From positions 17,638 through 81,637 of the forward strand of contig NZ_JAABLM010000014.1 of assembly GCF_009915155.1 (NCBI RefSeq): 64,000 nucleotides of DNA, read 5' to 3'. This DNA comes from Flavobacterium ichthyis. GTDB lineage: Bacteria > Bacteroidota > Bacteroidia > Flavobacteriales > Flavobacteriaceae. The position numbers and the translations under genes are program-made. Each line of letters starts with the position of its first letter. The stretch's first letter is position 1. Positions 25,462 through 33,912 of this stretch are shown in pieces. The notes under the pieces were generated by a model. The model did no database searches. It had not been told where the DNA came from and saw nothing but the letters and a program-made list of their open reading frames with translations.

Positions 25462-26406
25462 ATGGATTACAGATTAGAATTACTCGATGACGATAAAAAA
25501 TTTGAAAGTTTGACCAACACCATTTGTCAACAAATATTAGGTACTGGCGTTATTGAATTTTCGGAGGGAAAAGATGGAGGAAGAGATGGAAAGTTTACAG
25601 GTAAGGCAAAGAATTTCCCTTCAGACGTTAAATGTTGGGAAGGAAAGTTTATAATACAAGCTAAGTTCACAAGTAATTCACAAGCTTCCTGTTCAGATCG
25701 TGAATTTGAGAAACTAGTCAATGATGAAATTCCAAAAATAAAGAAGTTAAAAGATAATGGTGAGATAGATAATTATTTAATTTTCACAAATAGAAAATAT
25801 ACAGGTGTAAAAGGTGAAAGACTTTTATCTAAAATTAAAAAGGATACAGGTGTTGAAAATGTTGAAATAATAGGAAAAGAAACAATAAACAATAGATACA
25901 TAAATGGTAACAAAACAATAATTAAACTTTTTAAATTAGATAGACATCACATACCATTTGATTTTTCGGATCAAGAAATAAAAGATATTATTTTAGAGTT
26001 TAAAAGACAATTGCCAGAAATTGCAATAGATATTAAATCAAAGGTTGAGGTTATAAAATATGATTTTGATAAAATAGAAATTGATAAAAAAAACACTAAG
26101 AATTCCCTGAGTAAGGATTATTACGAAAATGAGATCTTGTCTAAATCATTATTAGAATTTAACAACATTCAAAGCTTTTTAGAAGATGATAAAAATTCAG
26201 AGTTCAGAGATTATTATTTTGATATTACAACAGAATTAAGCGCTTTGATTACTTTGAGAAGAGATGATTTCGATATGTTTGATCATGTTTTAGTATTTAT
26301 CTATCAAAAATTAGCTGATGGCAGTATCGATTTAAAAGGAGGGAAAAGACATATATTTACTCTTCTTCATTATATGTATATGAATTGTGAAATTGGACTA
26401 AAATGA
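25462..26406 (+). CDS. ABC-3C system REase-like effector candidate
   Basis: This 314-residue protein has an N-terminal restriction-endonuclease-like fold of the Mrr/PD-(D/E)xK type: Glu35, a GGRDG loop with Asp42, and the QAK motif at 66-68 (IIQAKFTSN) in place of ExK. The middle and C-terminal region (about 155-314) is helical and resembles the partner-binding regions of ABC-three-component (ABC-3C) proteins. In such systems this would be the nuclease effector that cuts DNA upon activation. It overlaps the next gene (ATGA-type overlap), so co-translation is likely. Arginine codons are mostly AGA, unlike its neighbours. Confidence 0.75.
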   Translation: MDYRLELLDDDKKFESLTNTICQQILGTGVIEFSEGKDGGRDGKFTGKAKNFPSDVKCWEGKFIIQAKFTSNSQASCSDREFEKLVNDEIPKIKKLKDNGEIDNYLIFTNRKYTGVKGERLLSKIKKDTGVENVEIIGKETINNRYINGNKTIIKLFKLDRHHIPFDFSDQEIKDIILEFKRQLPEIAIDIKSKVEVIKYDFDKIEIDKKNTKNSLSKDYYENEILSKSLLEFNNIQSFLEDDKNSEFRDYYFDITTELSALITLRRDDFDMFDHVLVFIYQKLADGSIDLKGGKRHIFTLLHYMYMNCEIGLK

Positions 26407-26645
26407 TAAAACCAAATAGACATACAAATCCAGACTATTCCGTAATTAATATAAGTGCTTATATTATAAATTTATTAAAAGCACATAATAGTATTGATTA
26501 TGATAAGTTATTAAATAAAGTAATTAATCAATTAGGAGAAAAAGCCAAGGAAAATTATCCTTATGCTTTGAATTTTCTATTTTTGTTAAACAAGATTACC
26601 TACCAAGAATTAACAGATACCTTTACCTTCAATGAAGTTAAGTAA
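26403..26645 (+). CDS. ABC-3C middle component candidate
   Basis: This 80-residue protein fits the small 'middle component' of ABC-3C systems in size, position and the closing segment ALNFLFLLNKITYQEL. That segment resembles the short helix-turn-helix-like modules linking effector and ATPase. The start overlaps the effector stop, and its end overlaps the ATPase start by 14 bp, so all three are translationally coupled. Its assignment rests mainly on context and one motif; the short length limits certainty. Confidence 0.7.
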   Translation: MIKPNRHTNPDYSVINISAYIINLLKAHNSIDYDKLLNKVINQLGEKAKENYPYALNFLFLLNKITYQELTDTFTFNEVK

Positions 26646-28443
26646 ATTATATAGTAATAAAGAAAATTTTAAAAACATTTTATTCAATTTGAATGGATTA
26701 AATGTGATATATGCCGATGTCCAAACCGACTTGAAGGATAAAAAAAATTCTCATGATTTAGGTAAAACTAAAGTTGCAGAACTGATTGATTTTTTATTGC
26801 TTAAAAAGATTGATAAAAAAGACTTTCTTTTAAAGATTATTGATGCTGAAAATAAATCAATATTCATTGAGTATATTTTTTATTTAGAAATAGAACTTAA
26901 CGACGGAAGATTTTTAACAATAAAAAGAGGTATTGAAAATCACACAAAAATTGCGTTTAGCCTTTCTGAAACTAGAGATGAAAAATTCTCTCCGCCTTTT
27001 AAATTTGATTATGAAAATATTGCAATAGATAAAGCTAAAGAAGTTTTGGCAGAATTTTTAAATTACGATTTTTTCTTTGATAAAAACTATAATTACAGAA
27101 AGGTTTTAAGTTATAGTTTAAGAACACCACCAGACGATTATAAAGACGTATTTCAGCTATCAAAATTTTCGAACGGGAAACATAAATATTGGAAACCATT
27201 TGTATTTGATTTATTAGGTTTTGATGGAGATTTGCTTTTAAAAAAATATGAAAATGATGATGAAATAGAAGAATTAAATGGTTTTATAGGAACTTTAAAA
27301 AGAGAATATAAAATTGACAAGAAAGATAGAGATTCATTGATTGCAGAAAAAAGATCAATTGAAGAAAATAATAAGGAAATAGAAAGAAAAATAGATTCTT
27401 TTAATTTTTATGAGCAAGATAAAAAACTAATCCAAAATGGAATATCAGAAATTGAAAATTCAATAAGTGAATACAATACTTTATCATATAATTTAAATTA
27501 TGAAATTGATAAATTAAAGAAATCAATACAAAATGATTTTGCTTTTGAAATAAATAAGGTAGATAAAATTTTTAAAGAAACTGGGATATACTTTCCTGAC
27601 CAGATAAAAAAAGATTATCAAGAGCTACTAGATTTTAATTCCAAGATAACAGTTGAAAGAAATAAATTAATAAAAAAAATTCTTGGAAATAAACAAAAGG
27701 AATTAAGTAATATTAATTCTGAATTAATTGAGCTAAACTCAAAAAAAGAAAACCTTTTATCTATTTTACAAGACACGGATACTTTCAAAAAATTTAAGAC
27801 TTATCAAAAGTCTTTAGCTAAGCAAGAAGAAGAGCTTAACGCTGTTAATTATAAAATCGGTTATATTGACTTGATTTATTCTAAAGAAGATGAAATTGAG
27901 ACTAAAAAAGGCGAAATAGAAGGCACAATTGAAAGATTAAAGTTTTTAGCTAGACACACTGAACAAAATCTTATATATGATGAGATTAGAAAAAATTTTC
28001 ATACATATTATAAATATATTATGGACGAAAGTGCTAATATATCATGGCACTTGAATTCAAGTAACAATATTGAATTTCCTCCACCAAAAGTAGTAGATAG
28101 TGCTAATAAAAATACAGCTAAAGACGAAGGAACCACTTATAAAAAAATATTGTGTGTAGCTTTTGATTTAGCAATATTAACAAGTTATAACGATAAATCA
28201 TTTTTTAGATTCATTTATCATGATGATGTGCTTTCGACTCAGGATAATGGAATAAAAATAAGGCTACTAGAATTGATCAATAAGCTTATAACTGAGTTTA
28301 ATATACAATATATCTTATCTGTTATAAAGTCTGATTTACCTATTGATGAAAATGATGATATTATATATTTTAAAGAAGATGAAATTGTTTTGAAACTCAA
28401 TGATAAGACTGAAGAAGGAACATTATTCGGATTTGGTTTTTAA
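26632..28443 (+). CDS. DUF2326-type SMC-like ABC ATPase of an ABC-3C system
   Basis: This 603-residue protein has a degenerate N-terminal P-loop (SHDLGKTK, near 43-50) and a long central coiled coil (about 215-440). The C-terminal ATPase half holds DEGTTYKKILCVAFDLAIL (signature-like) and a Walker B-like FRFIYHDDVLS. That is the layout of DUF2326 SMC/RecN-like ATPases which serve as sensors in ABC-3C defence systems. The first Gly of a classic GxxxxGKT is absent, as is common in this family. It would couple DNA sensing to the REase-like partner (inference). Codon use is strongly AT-biased. Confidence 0.8.
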   Translation: MKLSKLYSNKENFKNILFNLNGLNVIYADVQTDLKDKKNSHDLGKTKVAELIDFLLLKKIDKKDFLLKIIDAENKSIFIEYIFYLEIELNDGRFLTIKRGIENHTKIAFSLSETRDEKFSPPFKFDYENIAIDKAKEVLAEFLNYDFFFDKNYNYRKVLSYSLRTPPDDYKDVFQLSKFSNGKHKYWKPFVFDLLGFDGDLLLKKYENDDEIEELNGFIGTLKREYKIDKKDRDSLIAEKRSIEENNKEIERKIDSFNFYEQDKKLIQNGISEIENSISEYNTLSYNLNYEIDKLKKSIQNDFAFEINKVDKIFKETGIYFPDQIKKDYQELLDFNSKITVERNKLIKKILGNKQKELSNINSELIELNSKKENLLSILQDTDTFKKFKTYQKSLAKQEEELNAVNYKIGYIDLIYSKEDEIETKKGEIEGTIERLKFLARHTEQNLIYDEIRKNFHTYYKYIMDESANISWHLNSSNNIEFPPPKVVDSANKNTAKDEGTTYKKILCVAFDLAILTSYNDKSFFRFIYHDDVLSTQDNGIKIRLLELINKLITEFNIQYILSVIKSDLPIDENDDIIYFKEDEIVLKLNDKTEEGTLFGFGF

Positions 28444-28462
28444 TTTATTAAAGCACCTAATT

Positions 28463-28480
28463 TGACGATGATTTTATAAA
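28463..28480 (+). repeat. Right copy of 18-bp direct repeat
   Basis: TGACGATGATTTTATAAA differs from 25412-25429 at one base. It lies 20 bp after the ATPase stop and no longer ends a gene. Confidence 0.85.
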
Positions 28481-28496
28481 CTTTCAAAATCACCCA

Positions 28497-28535
28497 ACAA
28501 AAAAGCCTCAAAGATTCTTAAATCTTCGAGGCTTT
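28497..28535 (-). terminator. Intrinsic terminator of tatA
   Basis: An imperfect 14-bp stem built on AAGCCTC/GAGGCTT plus AAGATT/AATCTT has a CTTA loop. On the minus strand it is followed by a U run (complement of 28499-28504). It lies 24 bp past the tatA stop. Confidence 0.8.
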
Positions 28536-28558
28536 CAGATAAAAAGCAATTAAGCTTA

Positions 28559-28756
28559 TTAAATTTTTTCTTCTTCTTTTTTAGGATTTGCGGGTTGGTC
28601 ATCTTTTGCGGCATTTTTAAACTCCTTCATCCCCGATCCTAATCCTTTCATCAATTCCGGAATTTTTTTTCCTCCAAAAATTAACAATAGAACTACAACT
28701 ATTAAGATTATCTGTGGCGTACCGATTTGTCCTAAAAATATGTGTAATGCAGTCAT
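28559..28756 (-). CDS. tatA: Twin-arginine translocase subunit TatA/E
   Basis: This 65-residue protein has one N-terminal membrane helix (about 12-32). The family motif is FGGKKIPELMKGLGSGMKEFK, with the amphipathic helix and Lys/Pro/Glu-rich tail typical of TatA. It forms the variable pore that moves folded proteins with twin-arginine signals across the inner membrane; TatC is elsewhere. A minus-strand TATCTTTG box (28783-28776) lies 20 bp upstream of the start. Both TatA and TatE are possible names. Confidence 0.9.
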   Translation of the reverse strand: MTALHIFLGQIGTPQIILIVVVLLLIFGGKKIPELMKGLGSGMKEFKNAAKDDQPANPKKEEEKI

Positions 28757-28775
28757 AAAAAATGTATTTATATGG

Positions 28776-28783
28776 CAAAGATA
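28776..28783 (-). promoter_or_regulatory. Candidate -7 element for tatA
   Basis: The minus strand reads TATCTTTG, a match to TAnnTTTG, 20 bp upstream of the tatA ATG. The -33 TTG is not evident. Confidence 0.55.
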
Positions 28784-28894
28784 CGCAGAAAAACAGTCAT
28801 AGGTTTTTTATTTGCCAAAATATTTCAGTTTCACTACGTTAAATATTTAATAAAAACCGTCAAAGCCATCGTGATTATCGCCAAAAACTATTGT

Positions 28895-28902
28895 TATCTT
28901 TG
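28895..28902 (+). promoter_or_regulatory. Candidate -7 element for the GH3-family gene
   Basis: TATCTTTG lies 30 bp before the ATG at 28933. The -33 TTG at normal spacing is not evident. Confidence 0.55.
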
Positions 28903-28932
28903 TATTTTTAAAGTAAATTTATAAAAGCAAAT

Positions 28933-30432
28933 ATGTCGTTAAAAGGTTTTTTTGCAAAGCAATTCGCCAGCATCATCCACCATAAAAACCAAAAATGGAT
29001 CAATAATCCTGTTGAAACCCAGCAAAAAGTTTTTCGAGATTTAATCAAAAATGCCCAAAATACACAGTTTGGCAAAGACCATCATTTTTCACAAATAAAA
29101 AACCATCAGGATTTTACAAACCAAGTTCCGGTAAGGGATTACGAAGGTTTGAAAAATTATGTCGAAAAAGTAGTGGCTGGCGAACCCGATATTTTGTGGC
29201 CGGGAAAACCGCTTTATTTTGCCAAAACTTCCGGAACCACTTCTGGAGCCAAATATATTCCGCTAACAAAAGAGTCGATGCCTTTTCACATCGAAGCCGC
29301 TCGAAATGCGATTTTGGCCTACATTTTTCAAACCGGAAAAGCGGATTTTGTGGACGGAAAAATGATTTTTTTGCAAGGAAGTCCTGTTTTGGAAGAAAAA
29401 AACGGAATCAAATTTGGCCGACTTTCAGGAATTGTGGCGCATTTTGTTCCCAAATATTTACAAAAAAACCGAATGCCGTCTTGGCAAACCAACTGCATCG
29501 AAGATTGGGAAACCAAGGTTGACGCCATTGTGGAAGAAACGTTTAACGAAAACATGAGCATCATTTCCGGAATTCCATCGTGGGTGCAAATGTATTTTGA
29601 AAAATTAAAGCAAAAAGGAGGGAAGCCTGTCGGCGAAATATTCAAAAACTTCAATTTGTTCATTTATGGTGGTGTAAATTATGAACCTTACCGAAATAAA
29701 TTTGAAAATTTAATCGGAAGAAAAGTAGATTCTATCGAACTTTTTCCGGCATCCGAAGGATTTTTTGCCTATCAATCCCGAAATTTTGAAAATCCAAACC
29801 ACAAAGGAATGTTGCTGCTTTTGGATTCGGGAATTTTTTATGAATTTATCAAAGCATCAGAATTTTCTGATAAAAATGCAAAAAGATATACTATTGGTGA
29901 GGTAGAAATTGGCGTAAATTATGTGTTGATTATTTCTACCAATGCCGGACTTTGGGGCTATAACATTGGCGATACCATTCAGTTTACCAATTTAAAACCT
30001 TACGAAATTATTGTTTCCGGAAGGATAAAACATTACATTTCTGCATTTGGCGAACACGTGATTGGTAAAGAAGTTGAAGAAGCTTTAAAAGAAGCCATGC
30101 AAGACTCGAACGTAACGGTAAACGAATTTACGGTTGCGCCACAAATCAACCCAACCGAAGGTTTGCCATATCATGAATGGTTTATTGAATTTGGTCACGA
30201 GCCTGAAAATATTTTGGCTTTCGCCGAAAAAATTGACCTTGCCATGCGGAAACAAAATGTATATTACGACGATTTAATTGCAGGAAATGTTTTGCAAAAA
30301 TTAAAAATTTCCGTAGTGCAACAAAATGGTTTTCAGGACTATATGAAATCCATCGGGAAATTGGGCGGTCAAAATAAACTGCCGCGTTTGAGCAACGACA
30401 GAAGCATTGCCGATAAAATTTTTTCTAAATAA
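28933..30432 (+). CDS. GH3-like adenylate-forming family protein
   Basis: This 499-residue protein matches bacterial members of the GH3 auxin-responsive-promoter family, which use an acyl-adenylating fold. The ATP-binding-type segment is AKTSGTTSGAKYIPLT (about 97-112). The middle has ELFPASEGFFAYQSR, and the C-terminal part includes VSGRIKHYISAFGEHV. Plant GH3 proteins join amino acids to hormones; the substrate of the bacterial type is unknown. The gene heads a plus-strand run with a CarboxypepD_reg-like protein 5 bp downstream. The -7 box is TATCTTTG at 28895-28902. Confidence 0.88.
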   Translation: MSLKGFFAKQFASIIHHKNQKWINNPVETQQKVFRDLIKNAQNTQFGKDHHFSQIKNHQDFTNQVPVRDYEGLKNYVEKVVAGEPDILWPGKPLYFAKTSGTTSGAKYIPLTKESMPFHIEAARNAILAYIFQTGKADFVDGKMIFLQGSPVLEEKNGIKFGRLSGIVAHFVPKYLQKNRMPSWQTNCIEDWETKVDAIVEETFNENMSIISGIPSWVQMYFEKLKQKGGKPVGEIFKNFNLFIYGGVNYEPYRNKFENLIGRKVDSIELFPASEGFFAYQSRNFENPNHKGMLLLLDSGIFYEFIKASEFSDKNAKRYTIGEVEIGVNYVLIISTNAGLWGYNIGDTIQFTNLKPYEIIVSGRIKHYISAFGEHVIGKEVEEALKEAMQDSNVTVNEFTVAPQINPTEGLPYHEWFIEFGHEPENILAFAEKIDLAMRKQNVYYDDLIAGNVLQKLKISVVQQNGFQDYMKSIGKLGGQNKLPRLSNDRSIADKIFSK

Positions 30433-30437
30433 TAAAT

Positions 30438-31310
30438 ATGAAAACTACCACCATCATATTGTTTTTATTGCAATTTTCTCTTTGCCAATCGCAAATTCGC
30501 GGAACCGTTGTGGACGAATTTAACCAACCGATTCCGTACGTTAACATTTATGTCGAAGACGAAAACATCGGAACCAATTCTGAAGAAAACGGAACTTTTA
30601 TGATTTCGGTTCAAGAAAATAAAAATCTGGTTTTTTCGGCGTTGGGTTTTCAGACGAAAATTGTGCCTTCCGCCGAAGCCAAAACCGTGATGTTGCAAGC
30701 CGAAGCCGTTAATATTGGCGAAGTTTTAATTACCAATAGAAAAAATAGCCGCGAACAGGAAATTGGTGGCTACCGAAAAGCTTTGGCGCAAACCTATGAT
30801 AACGGTCCGAAACGCGACGCGAAATTTTTTGCTTACGAAGAAAATTACAGCAAAACCCGCTGGATTAAAAGCGCCACCATTATTACCGATAATAAAATTG
30901 AAGGTGCCACCCTGAGATTACAACTTTTTGCCGTGGATGAAAATGGTTTTCCGGGTGAAGAATTGCTCGACAAAAATTACATCATCACGCTCAAAAAAGG
31001 TGTTCATCGTACCGAAGCAGATTTAACCGATTATCATCTTGAAATGCCGAAAAATGGCGTTTTTGTAATGTTTGAAAAATTATTAATCGAAAAAAATAAA
31101 CTCGAAACCGTCATAAAAGATGCCAATCGAGGAACCGAAAAAACCAAAATTCATTACCAACCATTTGTTTTGTACAATGCGGTGGAAAAAGATTTTTTGT
31201 TTAGTTTCACGGGCGGAAAATGGATCAAACAAACACCCGAAGAATTGAACCCGAACGCCAAATCGAAAACAGTTTTAGAACCTTCGGTTACTTTAAAATT
31301 AACAAATTGA
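30438..31310 (+). CDS. CarboxypepD_reg-like domain exported protein
   Basis: This 290-residue protein has a signal peptide (MKTTTIILFLLQFSLCQSQ) and then a carboxypeptidase-regulatory-like beta-sandwich (about 20-100) marked by GTVVDEFNQPIPYVNIYVED. The rest is beta-rich, of the kind seen in Bacteroidota outer-membrane-associated proteins. It is a probable distant paralogue of the protein at 12292-13083. It lies 5 bp after the GH3-family gene, and its stop overlaps the next start (TGATG), so it is within one operon. No catalytic motif is seen. Confidence 0.8.
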   Translation: MKTTTIILFLLQFSLCQSQIRGTVVDEFNQPIPYVNIYVEDENIGTNSEENGTFMISVQENKNLVFSALGFQTKIVPSAEAKTVMLQAEAVNIGEVLITNRKNSREQEIGGYRKALAQTYDNGPKRDAKFFAYEENYSKTRWIKSATIITDNKIEGATLRLQLFAVDENGFPGEELLDKNYIITLKKGVHRTEADLTDYHLEMPKNGVFVMFEKLLIEKNKLETVIKDANRGTEKTKIHYQPFVLYNAVEKDFLFSFTGGKWIKQTPEELNPNAKSKTVLEPSVTLKLTN

Positions 31311-32017
31311 TGCAAGAAACGGCCATCATTATCCCGTGTTACAACGAAGAAAACCGATTGAATTCTGGCTTAATTGCGGAATTTTTTAAAATTTCTGATG
31401 TTGATATTTTTTTGGTAAATGATGGAAGTACAGATCAAACTTTGCCGATTTTGCAAAACATTTCCAGCCAAAATCCGGAGCGTTGTTTTGTGATTTCTTT
31501 AGAAAAAAATAGGGGCAAAGCCAATGCGGTTTTTCAGGCGGTTCAGCAAATTTTGGCAAAACAATACAGATTTATTGGTTATTTTGATGCCGATTTTTCA
31601 ACACCAATTACGCAATTTGAATTGCTTTTGGAACAAATAAAAAAACCAGAAATTCAATTGGCTTTTGCCTCACGAATTCTCACTTTAAATTCTGGAATTG
31701 AACGCAAATCATATCGTCATTTTTTCGGGAGAATCATTACAACAATCATTAATTTTAAACACCAATTAGATATTTACGATACGCAATGTGGGGCAAAAAT
31801 TTTTAACCAAAATACAGCTCGAATTGCTTTCGAAAAACCGTTTAAAACCAAGTGGCTATTTGATGTGGAAATTTTTATTCGTTTAAAAAGACACAATCTT
31901 TTACATCACGCAATAGAAGTTCCCATTCAAAACTGGAAAGATGTTTCGGGTTCTAAATTGGGACTGAAAAATGTTTTTGGAATTGCACGGGAGATATTCT
32001 TGATTTGGAGGATTTAG
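31310..32017 (+). CDS. GT2 glycosyltransferase (dolichyl-phosphate glucose/mannose synthase-like)
   Basis: The start is the ATG at 31310 overlapping the previous stop; an upstream in-frame Met at 31220 lies inside the previous gene. This gives 235 residues. The GT-A fold is clear: AIIIPCYNEENRL near 5, FLVNDGSTDQT near 38, and FDADFSTP near 105 as the DXD-type region. It resembles the ALG5/DPM1 group that transfers sugars to polyprenyl phosphate, but it has no C-terminal membrane helices, so it would be peripheral. The acceptor is unknown. It ends the GH3-led operon. Confidence 0.87.
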   Translation: MQETAIIIPCYNEENRLNSGLIAEFFKISDVDIFLVNDGSTDQTLPILQNISSQNPERCFVISLEKNRGKANAVFQAVQQILAKQYRFIGYFDADFSTPITQFELLLEQIKKPEIQLAFASRILTLNSGIERKSYRHFFGRIITTIINFKHQLDIYDTQCGAKIFNQNTARIAFEKPFKTKWLFDVEIFIRLKRHNLLHHAIEVPIQNWKDVSGSKLGLKNVFGIAREIFLIWRI

Positions 32018-32036
32018 TTTAGGTCAAAAGTTCAAT

Positions 32037-32148
32037 GTTTAAAGTTTAAAGTTTAAAGTTGGGTTGAAGTTAATTTAAATTTTTCATATTGACTTCCGAC
32101 AACAATCTTAAAGATCAAACCTTAAACTTTCGACTTGCAACCTTAAAC
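32037..32148. repeat. Heptamer repeat with inverted partner
   Basis: Three exact copies of GTTTAAA (32037-32057) are followed after about 65 bp by an inverted, degenerate counterpart (32121-32148: CTTAAACTTT and CCTTAAAC). It is similar in plan to 16641-16711 and lies before the DUF6909-like gene. Confidence 0.8.
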
Positions 32149-32181
32149 TATTCATAATATTAAGGATAAAATAAAAACCAT

Positions 32182-32189
32182 TACCTTTG
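32182..32189 (+). promoter_or_regulatory. Candidate -7 element
   Basis: TACCTTTG matches TAnnTTTG, 22 bp before the ATG at 32212; the -33 TTG is not clear. Confidence 0.55.
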
Positions 32190-32211
32190 GCGGTTAGAAA
32201 AAAATACAAGA

Positions 32212-33900
32212 ATGAGAGAAATAAGAAATATATCGCGTTCGCGAGCCCAAGAATCTTCTGCAGCAATTGAGAAATTATACATTACCATGCGTCACCTTTT
32301 TAACCGTGGTTTTTATAAGCCAATGGGAGTTTCGGGTGATACTTTGCGCGAATCGCTTTTGCAACTTCGTCCGGAAATTTACGGTTCGATTGCAGAAGAT
32401 AAGGTAGAATTAAACGGACTTTTATATGTAATTGAACGTTTACCTGTGGGAATTGAAGAATGTCGGTTTATCAATTTAACTTCAGATGAAGGATATTCAA
32501 AATCACATTTTACCGCGATTGTTCCTCCAAAAAGAAGAAGAAATTGTTACCGCATTGATGCCGAACAAATGAATGTGGAAATCACACGTGGACGTTCGGA
32601 CATTTACGATATTTTGACGCATTTGACTTTTATTTTTATCGAATCACATAAAATTAAAGACAGCGTTTTACTTGATGAAAATACTAAAGAGTTTACCCGT
32701 GACTGGGAAAAATTGGAACAAATTGTCGTTCAAAATAAAAAACTGACGCAAATTGAGAAAGAAATTGCTATTTCTCATGCTTCCAATATTTTAGGTCGTT
32801 CTTTTGAAGAAATTTTAGATATTTATCCGAGTTTTGGAACCGCTGAAAAACCGGATCGTTTTTTACATGTGGTATATTGGTTAGGAAAATTGGCTATCGA
32901 AGAAGTCATTTTTAACAACAAAAGAACGATTACTTTTAGTCCTATTTTGCGCGAAAGATTAGGCCATCACATTCATGGCGAAATTTGGGCAAACGATATT
33001 AAAAAAGTGCTGAAAGACCATAATTTAATTGAACGACCGATTCATATTATCAGTGCGAACATGCATAGTGTGATGAATTCGATTTTTGCCACTTCGGTTT
33101 TAAAAAATAAATTTAAAGATAAGAGTGATTTTTTTATTTTTGAAGAATTAAGTAAACCTGGAGCAAATGAATTGCGCAACAAGGTGGAAGAAGTAGCGCT
33201 GAAAAGCGGCATGATTTCATTGCCGGATACTTCAGGGACTAATATAGATGTTCAGATATTTGATACTGAAAAAATTGATTGGGCAAAATCAGCTTTTCCA
33301 ACTGCAAAACCGGGCAATAAAAAACCAGTAATTATTGTTATGGATTACGCCTTTGGTGAGCAAGCTTACGAAACCATTGACGAATTGTTAAAACCATTTA
33401 AAGACGAAAAACAAAAATATTTCCTGAATGTAGAATCGGTTTCCATTATGGGAAAAGCCGGAATTTTAGAAGGAGGAAAGGGTGATATTATGATTCCTTC
33501 GGCACATATCAATGAAGGAACGGGAGATAATTATCCGTTTAAGAACGAGCTGACGGCACCAATGTTTGAAGGAAATGACATTCCGGTTTATGCGGGTCCA
33601 ATGGTTACGGTTTTAGGAACTTCATTGCAAAATAAAGATTTGTTGAAATTTTTCCACGAATCGACTTGGGCAGTAATAGGCTTGGAAATGGAAGGTGCTT
33701 ATTACCAAAAGGCCATTCAATCGGCTTCAAAAATTAGAAAAAGTATTCATCCGGATGTAAAAGTTCGTTATGCATATTACGCTTCGGATAATCCGCTGGA
33801 AACCGGAAGTACATTGGCTTCAGGAGGTTTAGGAACCACAGGTGTGAAGCCTACCTATTTAATTACCATAAAAATTTTAGAACAAATATTTAACGTATAA
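32212..33900 (+). CDS. Nucleoside-phosphorylase-like protein (DUF6909 family, tentative)
   Basis: This 562-residue protein has an N-terminal helical domain and a C-terminal part (about 400-560) that resembles the purine-nucleoside-phosphorylase/MTAN superfamily. That part includes VESVSIMGKAGILEGGKGD, HINEGTGDNYPF and IGLEMEGAYYQKAI; the GLEMEG stretch is typical of ribosyl-binding sites there. The arrangement recalls AMP nucleosidase, but the length and N-terminus differ. I recall the Flavobacteriia family as DUF6909, which is uncertain. A nucleoside-processing function is plausible but not shown. It stands alone, 12 bp before the polysaccharide locus. Confidence 0.6.
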   Translation: MREIRNISRSRAQESSAAIEKLYITMRHLFNRGFYKPMGVSGDTLRESLLQLRPEIYGSIAEDKVELNGLLYVIERLPVGIEECRFINLTSDEGYSKSHFTAIVPPKRRRNCYRIDAEQMNVEITRGRSDIYDILTHLTFIFIESHKIKDSVLLDENTKEFTRDWEKLEQIVVQNKKLTQIEKEIAISHASNILGRSFEEILDIYPSFGTAEKPDRFLHVVYWLGKLAIEEVIFNNKRTITFSPILRERLGHHIHGEIWANDIKKVLKDHNLIERPIHIISANMHSVMNSIFATSVLKNKFKDKSDFFIFEELSKPGANELRNKVEEVALKSGMISLPDTSGTNIDVQIFDTEKIDWAKSAFPTAKPGNKKPVIIVMDYAFGEQAYETIDELLKPFKDEKQKYFLNVESVSIMGKAGILEGGKGDIMIPSAHINEGTGDNYPFKNELTAPMFEGNDIPVYAGPMVTVLGTSLQNKDLLKFFHESTWAVIGLEMEGAYYQKAIQSASKIRKSIHPDVKVRYAYYASDNPLETGSTLASGGLGTTGVKPTYLITIKILEQIFNV

Positions 33901-33912
33901 TTTTAAATTTCC

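Noticed and set aside
29196..29522. A 108-residue plus-strand frame in the GH3-family gene
   Set aside because: It is a shadow frame of a coding gene with the Cys/Arg-rich composition typical of shadows.
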